The position numbers and the translations under genes were made by a program. The notes beneath the pieces are model-generated. The model saw only the letters and a list, made by a program, of their open reading frames with translations. It ran no database searches and was not told where the DNA came from. From NCBI RefSeq assembly GCF_963966145.1, contig NC_091048.1:23560001-23624000 (forward strand): DNA of 64,000 nucleotides. The letters are read 5' to 3'. The stretch is from Tenebrio molitor (taxonomy: Eukaryota; Arthropoda; Insecta; Coleoptera; Tenebrionidae). Positions 22,560 through 36,205 of this stretch are shown here, in pieces. Numbering within the stretch: the stretch's first letter is position 1; each line of letters begins with the position of its first letter.

Positions 22560-23640
22560 TTTTAAAGGGGCGACATCACCCGGAGATCGTCTGTGGGGCG
22601 GCGGTCTAGACCGCACGAATCTGAGCAATCACCGCAATCAGGCCCCTCGATTTTATTCATGAGTCCGGGTTGCAGCAACAGGACTGTAAAGGGGAGAGTA
22701 ATATGTAAGACTTGGTTTTTGCCCAAGGGCGTTATCCCTCAATATTTGATAATTAATCGATCAGACTCATCGATACACATTAAATTAGACAATCTCAGCT
22801 ACAGTCATACGATAATCTACAATCGGACTCACCTCCACCTCATTCAGTCATTCAAGCGGTAAAGCACAGGTCCGGACTCGGGTTGCTCAATGGGACGGTA
22901 CAAACATGGAAATGATAAACACCTGACACATCTGTCGCGAATCAAGGTCATACAGTGACTCACCCGGGGGATTCCTCCCCCTAGCCCGATCATGATGAGG
23001 GGCTCGAACCACGGGCGTCGTCTTCAGAGCGCTACGTTCCGGGATTGCGTTGGATGTTCTAGTAGTACCTGTAACAGCCCCGTGTGCAGTTTGGGATGCA
23101 CGGCCCGCCCGCGGTCTCCACAGAAGAAGACCGCCACGGCCAGCGTGTGAGCCTACAACCCACTTCCATACGATACTGTGCTCCCTCAGTACAGGAGAGC
23201 CGGGGTTACCTCACAACCGTTAATCAAGCACGTATGATCTGTTACATTTGGTTGTCACCACTGGCCGTCTCGACAAGACGCGCCCAGTCAACGGCCGAGC
23301 CGTGTCATGAGCCAAAGATGCCTCACCCGGACATCCGGTGCTCAGGAATTATACCATGGTATCTGCCAGAGGTTTTAGCGCATTGGTGGTACTGACATCA
23401 TAGCCCAGGTTGCACAAACCTGCTATCACCCAGTTACCGACACACCTGGTAACTGTATCACCGGCTAGCACAAGCCTAATTCACTGCACCACTCCCGGGT
23501 CACAGACTATTCACCTGCCGTCACTCTCGTACTCCTACCTTGGACAGCCCGTCGGTTCCAGCTGCCAAAGCTACACTGTCCCCGTCTCGCCTGTGGGACC
23601 GTAAAAATCACCCCCGAGTCAAGGACCTTTCAGAACATAA
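22560..23640. other. GC-rich non-coding island
   Basis: Base composition changes sharply, from AT-rich to rich in CCGG, CACGG and CCCG words, and returns at about 23625. Short frames exist on both strands, but none looks like protein. A match to the RNA polymerase III B-box (GGTTCGAGCCC, minus strand, 23010-23000) is present, without a believable A-box or tRNA fold. It may be a tRNA-derived SINE or the 3' UTR of a retroelement. Its nature is unknown. Confidence 0.4.
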
Positions 23641-25036
23641 TTTATGAGCCACATGTTTGGGTGGAAGAGGTAGTTTTTCTGTTGCGTTTTTAAAATTCTC
23701 TTACAAATAAGAAAATATTTTCCTTCGACCCCGACACATAATGAGAGTTTGAGAGGTCTTTATGAGCTCGAACTTTAGTGGAAGTTGCTCTCTGTGGTTC
23801 AAGTCTGCGCCTGTGGGGATAAAGTTATTTTTATTTTTTCTTAATTAGCTAAGTAACGGTTAGTTTTTGTTCGCGTCTCTGGATAGACCAGAAACGGAGC
23901 CCCAGAAGCGTTCCCTGGAATATTTTTTATTTTGTACACAAGTTTTCATCTAAAAATACATTAGCAAGAAAAATAAACGGTGGGTAGTGTAAGCAGTTGT
24001 ATTTTAATAATACTCGCTGCAAATATTATTTTGCTTGCAAGGTCTGCCACCGGAGGAGCCAGAATTCATTTCAATGCTGAGGCGTCTTTCCGACGCTACA
24101 TTTATCAAAACCCTCCGAAATGAATTAGTTACGGATTATTTACGAGTAATTAAATGTTCATCCTGTTCGTTGAGCAGCAAAGCCGAGGCCATCCGACACG
24201 AGAAAAGTGTTTTATTCGGCACAAAAGAGAGGTCTAATAGAGTGTCCGGAGCTTTGTAACAAAAAAAAAACAACGAACTAAACGATATTGATCGTTACAA
24301 CTGTTTGGAAGTTAAGTAGATTATGTGTAAGGACGCCGATGCTATTTTAGTAGATTGGGACGCTATTTGATTAAATCCTGGAGGAGTAGATTCTGTCCGT
24401 GGATCTCTGCTCCTAGACAAAAATTGCCTTTCGCTTGACAGCCCGCCTCAAGACAAATTTAATTTTGGAGAATTTTGAGTGTCGTGCGATAATGAAATTC
24501 CCCACCAAACAAGTTGTGTAAGCAATTATTTTGCCGGTGATGAGGTTGCCACTTGAAGTGTCATCGGCGAGTTTTCGGGAGGATTCAAAAAAGACGGAGA
24601 TAATTGTCAGCAGGTCCACGTTTTTTGCATCTTTATTTTCGCATTGAGATGCGGCCCTGCACGTGATTTGGAGAGTCTGCAAAGGGGTGAGGAAGGGTGC
24701 AAGAACGCAAGGTGTGGAGAGGGCTATTTATCATTTTTCTGCCAGACGATAGGGAGGGCGTCGATATCGCTCCAGACGGGAGATGTATCACAGCGGGAGC
24801 CAAAAAAACTGGAATTTACACGCTGAAAATCAACCGAGTCATGTTTTCAGCGTCAAGGAACTCGGAGGATATTGTCTCCGTTTTGTATACTCTGTTCACT
24901 TACGTAATAGAGTAATCACGTGCATGTCACCCTGATCAATGGGCGAGGAGGCTCCGCCTCTCATTGCGAGTCATCTAAGAAGTAGACTTCAGTGGCGTAA
25001 CATAGGTTATGTGAAATTACAGATTTGTGTTTATTA
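23641..25036. other. Intergenic, no gene seen
   Basis: Several short frames with no domain. A small hairpin GGCGAGGAGGCTCCGCCTC lies near 24940-24960. Confidence 0.45.
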
Positions 25037-25546
25037 TACAGGGTGTTTTTGAAATGCGTCCACAAATTTTAACCACGAGCTACTGGCTTCATGTAGAACT
25101 CGGAAAAAATATCTAAAAAATTCTATGTCAAAAAATAAAATGACATTTATTTTTTGAGCTACAATTTTTTTTAATTGCTTTTAGTCTTCTACGTTGTCAA
25201 ACAACCTCGTAGGTAAAATTTCGGCACATTTTAAAAATACACCCTGTATATCATATTTTATAAAACGTACACCAATGCGGTTTCCTTGTTTTAAAGCATA
25301 TTTCCTATAGGTTACTTCGCATTGGCATACATTTTATAAAACATGATATACAGGGTGTATTTTTAAAATGTGCCGAAATTTTACCAGGTTGTAGGACAAC
25401 GTAGAAAACTAAAAGCAATTTTAAAAAATTGTAGCTCAATAAATAAATGTCATATTATTTTTTTTTTTAGATATTTTTTCCGAGTTCTACATGAAGCCAG
25501 TGGCTTGTGGTTAAAATTTGTGCATGCATTTCAAAAACACCCTGTA
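25037..25546. repeat. Near-perfect palindrome built from two facing CAGGGTGT MITEs
   Basis: The left unit 25039-25246 starts CAGGGTGTTTTTGAAATGCG and ends AAAAATACACCCTG. The right unit 25351-25544 is its inverse. The spacer 25247-25350 is also an inverted repeat (TATCATATTTTATAAAAC facing GTTTTATAAAATGT, then ACCAATGCG facing CGCATTGG), leaving a loop of about 38 bases. TA flanks both outer ends. The whole 506 bp can fold into one long hairpin. Each unit is non-coding. Confidence 0.85.
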
Positions 25547-25585
25547 TATGAGCTTTATTTGCCCTACGGGCTTTCTGATTTCTGT

Positions 25586-25985
25586 TTACAATTTCATACA
25601 AAGATAAAATATATCCATTCCAAAAAACAAGATTTTTATTACTCTCCCCCACTCCTCTCGTTGTCTATTCTTTCTTTCCTCTTCCATTTCTCTTTCATCC
25701 ATCTCCCTGCTGTCTTCGCTCCATATTTCTCTCCGTTCCCTTCTCTCCCTCTCTCTCATTTCGCCGCATGTGTTCGATCGTCTCACTGTCCTCGCGTCAC
25801 CTCCTGCACCTTCTCTCTTCTCCTTCCGTCCCATTCCTGTTCTCTCTCTCTCCTCGTTCCCACCTCTGAATCTCGCCATCATTTTTGTCTCTCATACACA
25901 CTCTCTGCCCTCCCTATTGTACTTCGATTTTCTTATTCTCTCTATTCTCCCTTACTTATCCGTGTCTTTGTCCCTCTACCTTTTT
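25586..25985 (-). pseudogene. ORF2 C-terminal remnant of the retrotransposon
   Basis: Frame pieces include MMARFRGGNEERE and then MREREREERREIW-like repeats (seen as MRERERRERREIWSEDSREM). The zinc-knuckle-like region around a cysteine-rich MCYEE/HMW motif is degraded. DNA similarity to the other copy starts near 25985 (ACAAAGACACGGATAAG against ACAAAGACACAGATAAG). This piece follows the reverse transcriptase in intact elements. Stops and frameshifts make it inactive. Confidence 0.6.
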
Positions 25986-26039
25986 ATTCACCTTCTCCTT
26001 GTACATTTTCTCGCCGGGTTGTCTTCTTCTTCTCTCCTT

Positions 26040-26850
26040 CTCCTAGAAATTTTTCTTCAGTTTCTCCTCTCTCTCATCCCATCTAAACCACTCCCCGTTT
26101 ATCTGTATTTTCCTGTATCCTATTTTCACCCTTTTTCCTCTATCGCTCTCTTCTCTGGCCAACTTCTTTTGTGTTTCCCTTTCTTCTTTTGTCAAATCGT
26201 CATCTATATACATCCTCTCATCTTTTTTTTCCTTCAACTTACTCTTATTTAGCATAATGTTCTTCCTTTTCTCTCAACTTTCTATTTTTCCCAGTATCAT
26301 CTTATCTTTATTTATTTTAAATGCTTGCTTTACATTCACTTTCACCCCTATCTCCCTTTCTAACCATTCTTCCACCCCCTCTCTACATTTCCACTTATTG
26401 CCCCTATTCCAGTTATTATACCATTATTCTTCCTCTCGTTCTTTTCTCTTTGTTCCATCTTTTCCTCTCTCATTTTCATCCTTTTCATCCAATCTGCCTT
26501 CTCCGCCTGCCCTTTTTTTTTTCTTCCTCTCATCTCCTCTCTCACTGTCGCTAATTCTTTCCTTAGCTCCCCATTCTCCTCTCTCACTGCTGCTAATTCC
26601 TTTCTTAATGTTTTGATCTCCTCTCTTATTTCTCTAATCATGGTCGTTTTCATTTCCTTATCAATTTCCGTGCTTTGATTTTCTTCTTCGCTTCTATTTG
26701 GTGATATTCTCGTTTTGGAACTATTTCTGAGTGGGTTCTTGCCTTCTTTAGGCGTCCTACCTTACTTCTGACGATTTCGGCATGTCCTCTCTTTCCTGCT
26801 CTCCCTTCTTCTCTCTCACTGTCGGTAATTCCTTTCTTCATACTTTGCTC
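26040..26850 (-). pseudogene. ORF1-like coiled-coil protein of the retrotransposon, frameshifted
   Basis: Three overlapping minus-strand frames form one decayed protein. Around 26650-26550 it reads MIREIREEIKTLRKELAAVR and then EENGELRKELATVREEMR, a heptad-patterned coiled coil. It continues EKADWMKRMKMREEKMEQRE and NNGIITGIGAISGN (about 26400). After a frame change come IMLNKSKLKEKKDERMYIDD and a terminal IGYRKIQINGEWFRWDEREE (to 26043). ORF1 proteins of this sort bind element RNA as multimers; that role is known for the class and inferred here. Frame changes lie near 26650 and between 26255 and 26360. Confidence 0.65.
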
Positions 26851-27184
26851 CCTCTACTATTCCCGCCATATCCTCTCTTATCTCTCTAAACACGGTTTCT
26901 ATTTTCTTCTCTCTTTCTTTGCTTTAATTTCCTTCTTCTCTTCTACTTGGGGATCTTTTGGTTCTGGAACTCTTTCTGAATGGGTTCAGGCCTTCTTCCG
27001 ACATCCTACCCTCTTCTCTTTCTCTCTTGCTGCTTTCTTTCCTTGCTTTCCTCTCTTTCTTGCCCGCTGCCTTCTGCTTATCACCTCTCACTCACTCGTC
27101 GTTGTTTACGTTTGTTATCGCTGAACTTTTTCCACGTCTGCTCGCTATCGTTGCCAAACCAGGAATCCCCCAGAAATCATTGTG

Positions 27185-27290
27185 TTTTTTATAAAAATAA
27201 AATTTTATTATATATTTTTTTTAATAATAAAATTTTATTGTGTTATTTATAAAAATAAAATTTTATTATTATTATTATTATTATAACTAA
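27185..27290. repeat. AT-rich simple and short tandem repeat
   Basis: TTATAAAAATAAAATTTTATT occurs twice with variants, followed by (TTA)n. It directly abuts the 5' end of the retrotransposon copy. No coding content. Confidence 0.8.
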
Positions 27291-30200
27291 ACAAATGACG
27301 CACTAAGATTGACTGTATGACACTAGCAAAGTTTTACAGAAATGAACTTACCGGAGATTTATTTGCAGACTCTCGGTCTTTTATAGTTCTCTATCTAGTC
27401 TTGTCCAATGCTGAGCCAGCAGGCAGATAACGTGATTTTATTACTCTACATTGTGAACGAGGTATAGGTCCGGTTTGGTTTCATTTAAAACTCCAACTTC
27501 TCCTTGAAACTTATTTCTTTGGCAGTCTGAAAAACCTGAAGGGTGTGGAAATTTTAAGAATTTGAAAATAAGAATTAATCACTTGTGCAGTTTACTCTTT
27601 CGGCTTCGAGCAACGTCCTTTTGTGTGCTTTTTAGTTGTGTTTACTAATTTTCTGTGCTGGAAAATGTCTCTGCATTCTGATCGCATTTTACACCTATTC
27701 CTACGTATTGAAATATTTTTTGTGGAAGGTGGAGAGAAAAATTTGATGATTTTAAATTCCTCCCGGAGGCGCAACATTCCTTCACCGTTCAGATGACGTC
27801 GATGTTTCGGCATTCAGGACTATCCATTTTTCGCCGTGACACTGATGACACGCTCAAACAGGTGTTAAGTGCCAAAGCTTTCGATTTTGGCAAACGTTTA
27901 AAAGCTTAGTCCTGTCGCGCTTTGCATATTCCTGATTGCTGGCTCTCGAGTATCGTTTAACTTTCTGGGTTTTAGTCAGATTTCCAATTAATCCGGAACA
28001 ATCTAACACTCAAATGAGCACGGGATTTTATCGTATCGATTAAGAACAGTTTAGGAGCGATTCGTCGTGTATTGTTAATCCAATAGCATCAAGCGCCATC
28101 GGCACGGCTCCTAAACGGAATTAGTCTGAGTGTCTCAATCAAAACTAAATTGTCCCAATTATAGCGATGGCTTTAAAGATATTCGCGCACCACCTGCTAG
28201 GTCTCGAGGGGTGGATGAACGATACACCTTCAAAGGATTACGCGGTCCTCTCTCTTCCGCAAGGATCGCGACCTGTGCCATTTAATTTGCAATCTCGTAA
28301 TTAGCCTAGTCCGGGGACGGGGTTAAAAATAATTCGCATCAAAATAGTCGCAGCCCTTGTTCCATCGATCCTTTTACCTCCCTCGATTCTTCTTCTTCCG
28401 CGAACCGGACAATATTTGTATGGCGAGTATCTTTTCAATTATCTGAATAGGCGACACTGCTATCTATCATTTTTATGGCTTATTCCGCAGACGTAAAAGC
28501 GAATATCGAGGATGTTAAGGGACGGCAAAGGCCAAAAAATATTCCCTCTGTTATTTGCTCTCCGTGTTTGACCTGTAACACGGAGAATGATGAATTGTCG
28601 AAGGCAAACACGTTCGAATAACATACGAGGATATCTCTGATAAAATTGGGTTCCCCGGATTAATGCTTTTCGGATTAAGGTAATTACGCTGAGTTAAGAG
28701 TTCTGGTTGGATTATGTTAAATAAAATGACATCGTGCGAAAGCTTATTAAGCTGTTAACTTGGCCAAGCCAATATCCTGGAACCGGGAATCTGATTACCT
28801 CGGACGAATTATGTGATGTGATGCATTAAGAGCAGAGCCCATCTGCTCAAATAATATCTCTCGACGGATCGATCTAAGCCGAATGAGTTGAAATCTAAAT
28901 TGGTTAAATATAATGAAGAGTACGAAGGGTATAAAAACGGTCGTAAAATGGTGGATGAGGGGATTGATATAAAATACGGTTGTCGAATTTATACGGAGTT
29001 GCAGTGACAATCATAGTTGTTTTATTATATTTTATGGTATTTTAACAGGAAGTATAAATGACAGTATAATGTTTACAGGTTTTCTATCCCCTCGACAAAT
29101 ATGTATGCTGTTTTTTATTAAATGACTTTTTTTCATTTGTATTTTCATTTCTTCCGATATATCCATAATAGTTATTTACTTAACGTATACGGGAAGATAA
29201 ATTTCCCGTGCGAGCACTTTGTTTGCAGCACGACCGAAGGGAATTTAAAGTGAATTGACGTTTCCGTCTGTCTTACGTCATTTAATACCGACCTACAAAC
29301 CAATTTACCCTAGTTTCTGTTACAAAGTAAAAAGCATCGAGGTGCGTAAAAAATGTTTTCCCGCATTTCGAGGATAACCGGGAAATACCTACTTCGAAGC
29401 TATGAGTACAAAAAATATTATACCGCAAATTTAAAATAATTTATGGTTAAGAGCACAAGTGAAAAATGACGCGTGGTGCAGCGTTATATTACTTCACATG
29501 GCTAAGGATTAAGATTCACATAAGTTCGAATTTGGGAAATAGAATGATTTTGCACAATACCTACAACATGGACATTATAGTAACGGCGACTCATTCGCAT
29601 AGGAACCAAAATTATTTTTTATCTTGGTGTTGAAGCAGATGCACACCTCTAATTGTTACCTCATAACAGTTCATGGTGTATGACCCAAGTTAAGTCATAC
29701 GTTTTTGAAAAAAAAAAAAAATTATAGCCGCTCTTGACCATATATTTTTTGGAACAATAAAATTCAAAGCACAAGTAATCAGTTTTGCCTGCACTGACAA
29801 AAAGATGCACAAATCACAGCAGGGGGCTTGATGTTTTTTGTTCAGGTACTGTTGTGTTATAAGAATTTATGGAAAATGAACTTCCATTCTCTTACACTAC
29901 TTTTCAATTCAAGGCATTTCATTTGTTTTAAATGTTTTACTTCATCTTAATTGTTTTTCTCTTTCCAAAACAAAATCACAAACAATCCTCACTGCGTTCG
30001 TCGTGCTCTAAACCCTCTCGTTCAACAATAGACTGTTTTGTACAACTCGTATAACAATATACTATTGTATTTTACGTATCTGGTATATAACTCATTTAAT
30101 ATTTTATGTCTTCTCTTTCAGACCACTCAGTTGTTGCCCACTTTCATTTTTACGATATTCCGAAGTTTTTACTTTTATCCACGTTTATAATATACCTGGA

Positions 30201-30791
30201 TAAAATCGTGTAATATACTGTGTGTTTCACTAAAAATTAGAAAGATGTACTCGTATTTTCATGAAATAGTAACTTTATTACTTTACTCTGTTAAAGTAAA
30301 AGTGTAACAAAGCATTATTAACCAATAACAGAAACCAGTGAGGTTTATTTAACTTTTATAGTTTTTAGAAGATTTACTAGTTGGTCAAGTGAAGTGCGTA
30401 TCCGCTTTTTTTTAATAGTAAAAGTAATATTTTTTCGTATTTGCATATTCTTTTATTTTGTGAAACGGAAAAAACAATACATAATAAAAATGAATATGTA
30501 ATCTATATTTGTATGACATTTCATAAGCGTGCATTTGATTTTTTTTATACCATTGTACATTGATTTAACAATTTTCAAATTTGCGTGACTATGAACTGTC
30601 AAACAAATGTCACCTCTATCCTACCCACACAGTTGCCACATACATTTTCGTACATAGTTGCCATACTTATCCATTATCACCCAATTTAAGAAAAGTATTG
30701 AACGAAAAATGAAATTCTTATAAAGTACAGTAACTTTCATTTTAGAATAAATACGCTTTGTCTACTCGCGTGAAATAGTATACATATTATT
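27291..30791. other. Intergenic, no gene seen
   Basis: About 3.5 kb with no repeat ends that I could pair and no supported exon. Composition is ordinary. Confidence 0.45.
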
Positions 30792-30883
30792 ATTCAATGA
30801 GTCTGTGTGTAAATTGGGCTCTTTATTTTATACTGGCCTACTCATGTCATAAAGAGCCCAATTTACACACAAACTCGTTGAAT
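30792..30883. repeat. Foldback hairpin, arms about 34 bp
   Basis: Left 30792-30825 (TTCAATGAGTCTGTGTGTAA, then ATTGGGCTCTTTAT). Right 30849-30883 (ATAAAGAGCCCAATTTACAC, then ACAAACTCGTTGAAT). The loop is 23 bp. Two mismatched positions. Confidence 0.8.
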
Positions 30884-31120
30884 TATATTCTCCAAATCGC
30901 TTAAAATCTTTAAAATTAGCTTGACGTTTCGTTATGACAATTTGTGACATTTATCAAAATTCGTTCACACAGGAAAAAATTCTCAAATTCTGACAATGTC
31001 GAACAAAAATAATAATACATTCCTTATTGTATCTCATTAGTCATTATTACACAGCTTAGTTCAAAATGTCATAGTTAATGATGAAATTTGTATGGCGTTG
31101 AAAAGTATCGGATTTTGCTC

Positions 31121-31195
31121 GCATGTAATGGCTATTAGTCACTCGGATGATTATGATTACATTTCATTTCGTGAGTAATAGCCGCCATTACATGC
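31121..31195. repeat. Foldback hairpin, arms about 25 bp
   Basis: Left 31121-31144 (GCATGTAATGGCTATTAGTC, then ACTC). Right 31170-31195 (CGTGAGTAATAGCCGCCATT, then ACATGC). Same style as the hairpin 300 bp upstream. Confidence 0.7.
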
Positions 31196-34562
<3,367 letters not shown>

Positions 34563-34630
34563 ACCCTTAAATACTATCCGGGTCCATATGGACCCAAGGC
34601 AAAACTCGTTTGTGGTTATACCACAAACAA
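34563..34630. repeat. Palindromes of a possible piggyBac-like end fragment
   Basis: CCCTTAAATACTATCC is followed by the perfect palindrome GGGTCCATATGGACCC (34580-34595) and a second hairpin, GTTTGTGGTTATACCACAAAC-like, at 34608-34628. A CCCTT terminus with subterminal GGGTC palindromes recalls piggyBac-type ends. No second end or TTAA pair was found. Confidence 0.35.
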
Positions 34631-34856
34631 CTTATGAGCTACCGCCTCAGCCTCTATTTTTTTTATTTACATAATTTACTTAAATCTATCCCGAAAGGGA
34701 CACTTCTGGAAGCTTTAATAAATCAAAACATGAATGGCCACAAAAACGCTTTAAAAACAGAGAATTATAAAACTTTACTACGAATGAAATATGCCAAAAA
34801 CACGTTAAATACGCAGAGCCACAAAAACATGTAAGAATACTACATACATATATATA

Positions 34857-35134
34857 CAACGGGAATAGTACCGCAATCTCTTTTTAAAAATTTAAAAATT
34901 CTGGATTTAGATAACACATTGGTAGTTGAAATTCAAAAAGGTATATTATTATACTCATGTCACATCGTGAGGAAGTTCCTTAACATTGACACAGAACATA
35001 ATACACAACAAAGTCAAAATGCGGAGGCGAGACGCCGGTAATTATGTTGATAAGCACTGCACTATTACTTGATAGTAATATCCGTAATAGTGTATGTACC
35101 CCGGCAAAATTGCCGTGCCGCCGGGTGGAGGTGG
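34857..35134 (-). repeat. Interspersed repeat, copy 2 (inverted relative to 8052-8341)
   Basis: Reverse complement of the 8052-8341 repeat over nearly its whole length, with few substitutions (for example TTGATAAGCACTGCACTATT against AATAGTGCCGTGCTAATCAA). It directly abuts the truncated retrotransposon that follows. Confidence 0.8.
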
Positions 35135-35139
35135 GATAG

Positions 35140-36095
35140 TACTAAATGAAAACCCAGAACCTGGGAAAGTACGTGAGGAAGAAAAAGCAGGGAGTGTATG
35201 TTGAGGAGACGAAAATGATGGTGTTTAATAAGAGAAAGAGGAAGAGTGAAGAGAATGAGTGGAACTGGGAAGAAATGAAAATAGAACAAGTTAACGGATA
35301 AGGTACATATCAGAGAGATAGTGAGGAAAGCAAATAAGGTGGTGGGATGTGTTTGGGGAATAGGAGAGAGTAGGTGGGAAGGTGATTTCAGGAGGAGAAT
35401 GATGATGTTTGAGAGCATGATAAAGAGTATATTGATGTAAGGAGCAGAGATCTGGAGATCGAAGGAACAAGAAGAGGTAGAGAAAGTACAAGAAAAATAT
35501 TTGACAGGGGTGCTAGGAGTGAACAGACAAATGCCAGGTTACGTAGTGAGGGAAGAGTACTTATAAGGGGAATACGCTGAGAGTGAAAGCGGGAAAGAAA
35601 GCGGCAAAGTTTGAAGAGAAAATGGATAGAAGAGAAGAGTGCAGGATACTAATGGAATGCTGGAGAGAAAAAAAAAACACGGAAAAGAAGGAGAGAAGGA
35701 AATGTTATCAGAGAAACGGGTATGGTAGTGAAGAAGTGGAAAGATTGAGAACAAAAGGAAGATGGATGAATGTAGAGTTGAGTGAAAGGAACAAAGACAC
35801 AGATAAGCAAGAAAGAAGGGAAAGAATTAAAGAATCCAGATACAACAGGAAGTATGAGAAGTGTATGACAAAGGAAATTCCGAAGTAATTGGGAAGAGAG
35901 TGCAAGAGAAAGAAAAATGATGGCGAGATTTAGATGTGGAAATGAGGAGAGAGAAAACAGATATTGGACGAAAGGAGAGGAAAGAAGGTGCAAAATAATG
36001 TGCTATGAGGAATGGTGTTTTTTTTTTTGGAATTGTTGTTTTTATTTTGAGATAAAAGTGTAAGCAAGAATCTGAAAACCCGTAGGGCAAATAAG
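35140..36095 (+). mobile_element. Non-LTR retrotransposon copy, 5' truncated
   Basis: Purine-rich + strand homologous to the 3' part of the minus-strand element at 25554-27165, with the same 3' end (ACCCGTAGGGCAAATAA). Coding pieces of the ORF2 C-terminal half are present: ETKMMVFNKRKRKSEENEWN near 35205, IVRKANKVVGCVWGIGE near 35310, MMMFESMIKSI near 35405, EKYLTGVLGVNRQMPGYVV near 35495. The 5' truncation is usual for target-primed reverse transcription. The exact left boundary is uncertain. Confidence 0.75.
35583..35888 (+). pseudogene. Retrotransposon ORF2 C-terminal piece
   Basis: The longest open piece of the copy: [20 protein letters not shown], later [40 protein letters not shown] and [15 protein letters not shown], stopping at 35888. 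The lysine, arginine and glutamate bias and the wording belong to the region after the reverse transcriptase thumb in this element family. Frameshifts lie before it (about 35560) and after it, so no functional protein is made. It has no ATG of its own. Confidence 0.7.
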
Positions 36096-36096
36096 G

Positions 36097-36205
36097 CAGT
36101 TTTGGCGTAATTTCTATTTTTTGAATAAAATATTCAGTCAAATAAAACAATTGCTTGACAAAAATAGAACATTTTATTCAAAAAATTGAAATTATGCCAA
36201 AACGG
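36097..36205. repeat. Foldback hairpin adjoining the retrotransposon 3' end
   Basis: Left 36097-36136 (CAGTTTTGGCGTAATTTCTA, then TTTTTTGAATAAAAT). Right 36170-36205 is the inverse (ATTTTATTCAAAAAATTGAA, then ATTATGCCAAAACGGCTG). The retrotransposon ends within a few bases of the left arm. Confidence 0.7.

Larger units (their letters stand above)
25554..27165 (-). mobile_element. Non-LTR retrotransposon copy, internally deleted
   Basis: The minus strand is strongly purine-rich and encodes, in order, an ORF1-like coiled-coil protein and then only the C-terminal tail of an ORF2 protein, ending with the 3' sequence CCCGTAGGGCAAATAA. The same 3' end closes the copy at 35140-36095. The 5' end lies near 27165, next to an AT repeat. 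The middle of ORF2, with endonuclease and reverse transcriptase, is missing. The clade is not determined; it resembles the long purine-rich elements seen in ants and beetles. Confidence 0.7.

Noticed and set aside
23000..23010. tRNA gene on the minus strand
   Set aside because: Only the B-box core matches. The T stem does not pair, and no acceptor stem or A-box is at the right distance.
25370..26616. Long + strand frames rich in Leu, Ser, Phe and Pro
   Set aside because: They are the complement of the purine-rich retrotransposon, and the palindrome at the left end adds length. No family resemblance.
27185..27290. CRISPR-like or satellite array
   Set aside because: Short AT-rich units with no regular spacers. 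It is a simple repeat, and the genome is eukaryotic.
35065..36150. Several minus-strand hydrophobic frames
   Set aside because: Antisense of the + strand retrotransposon copy.
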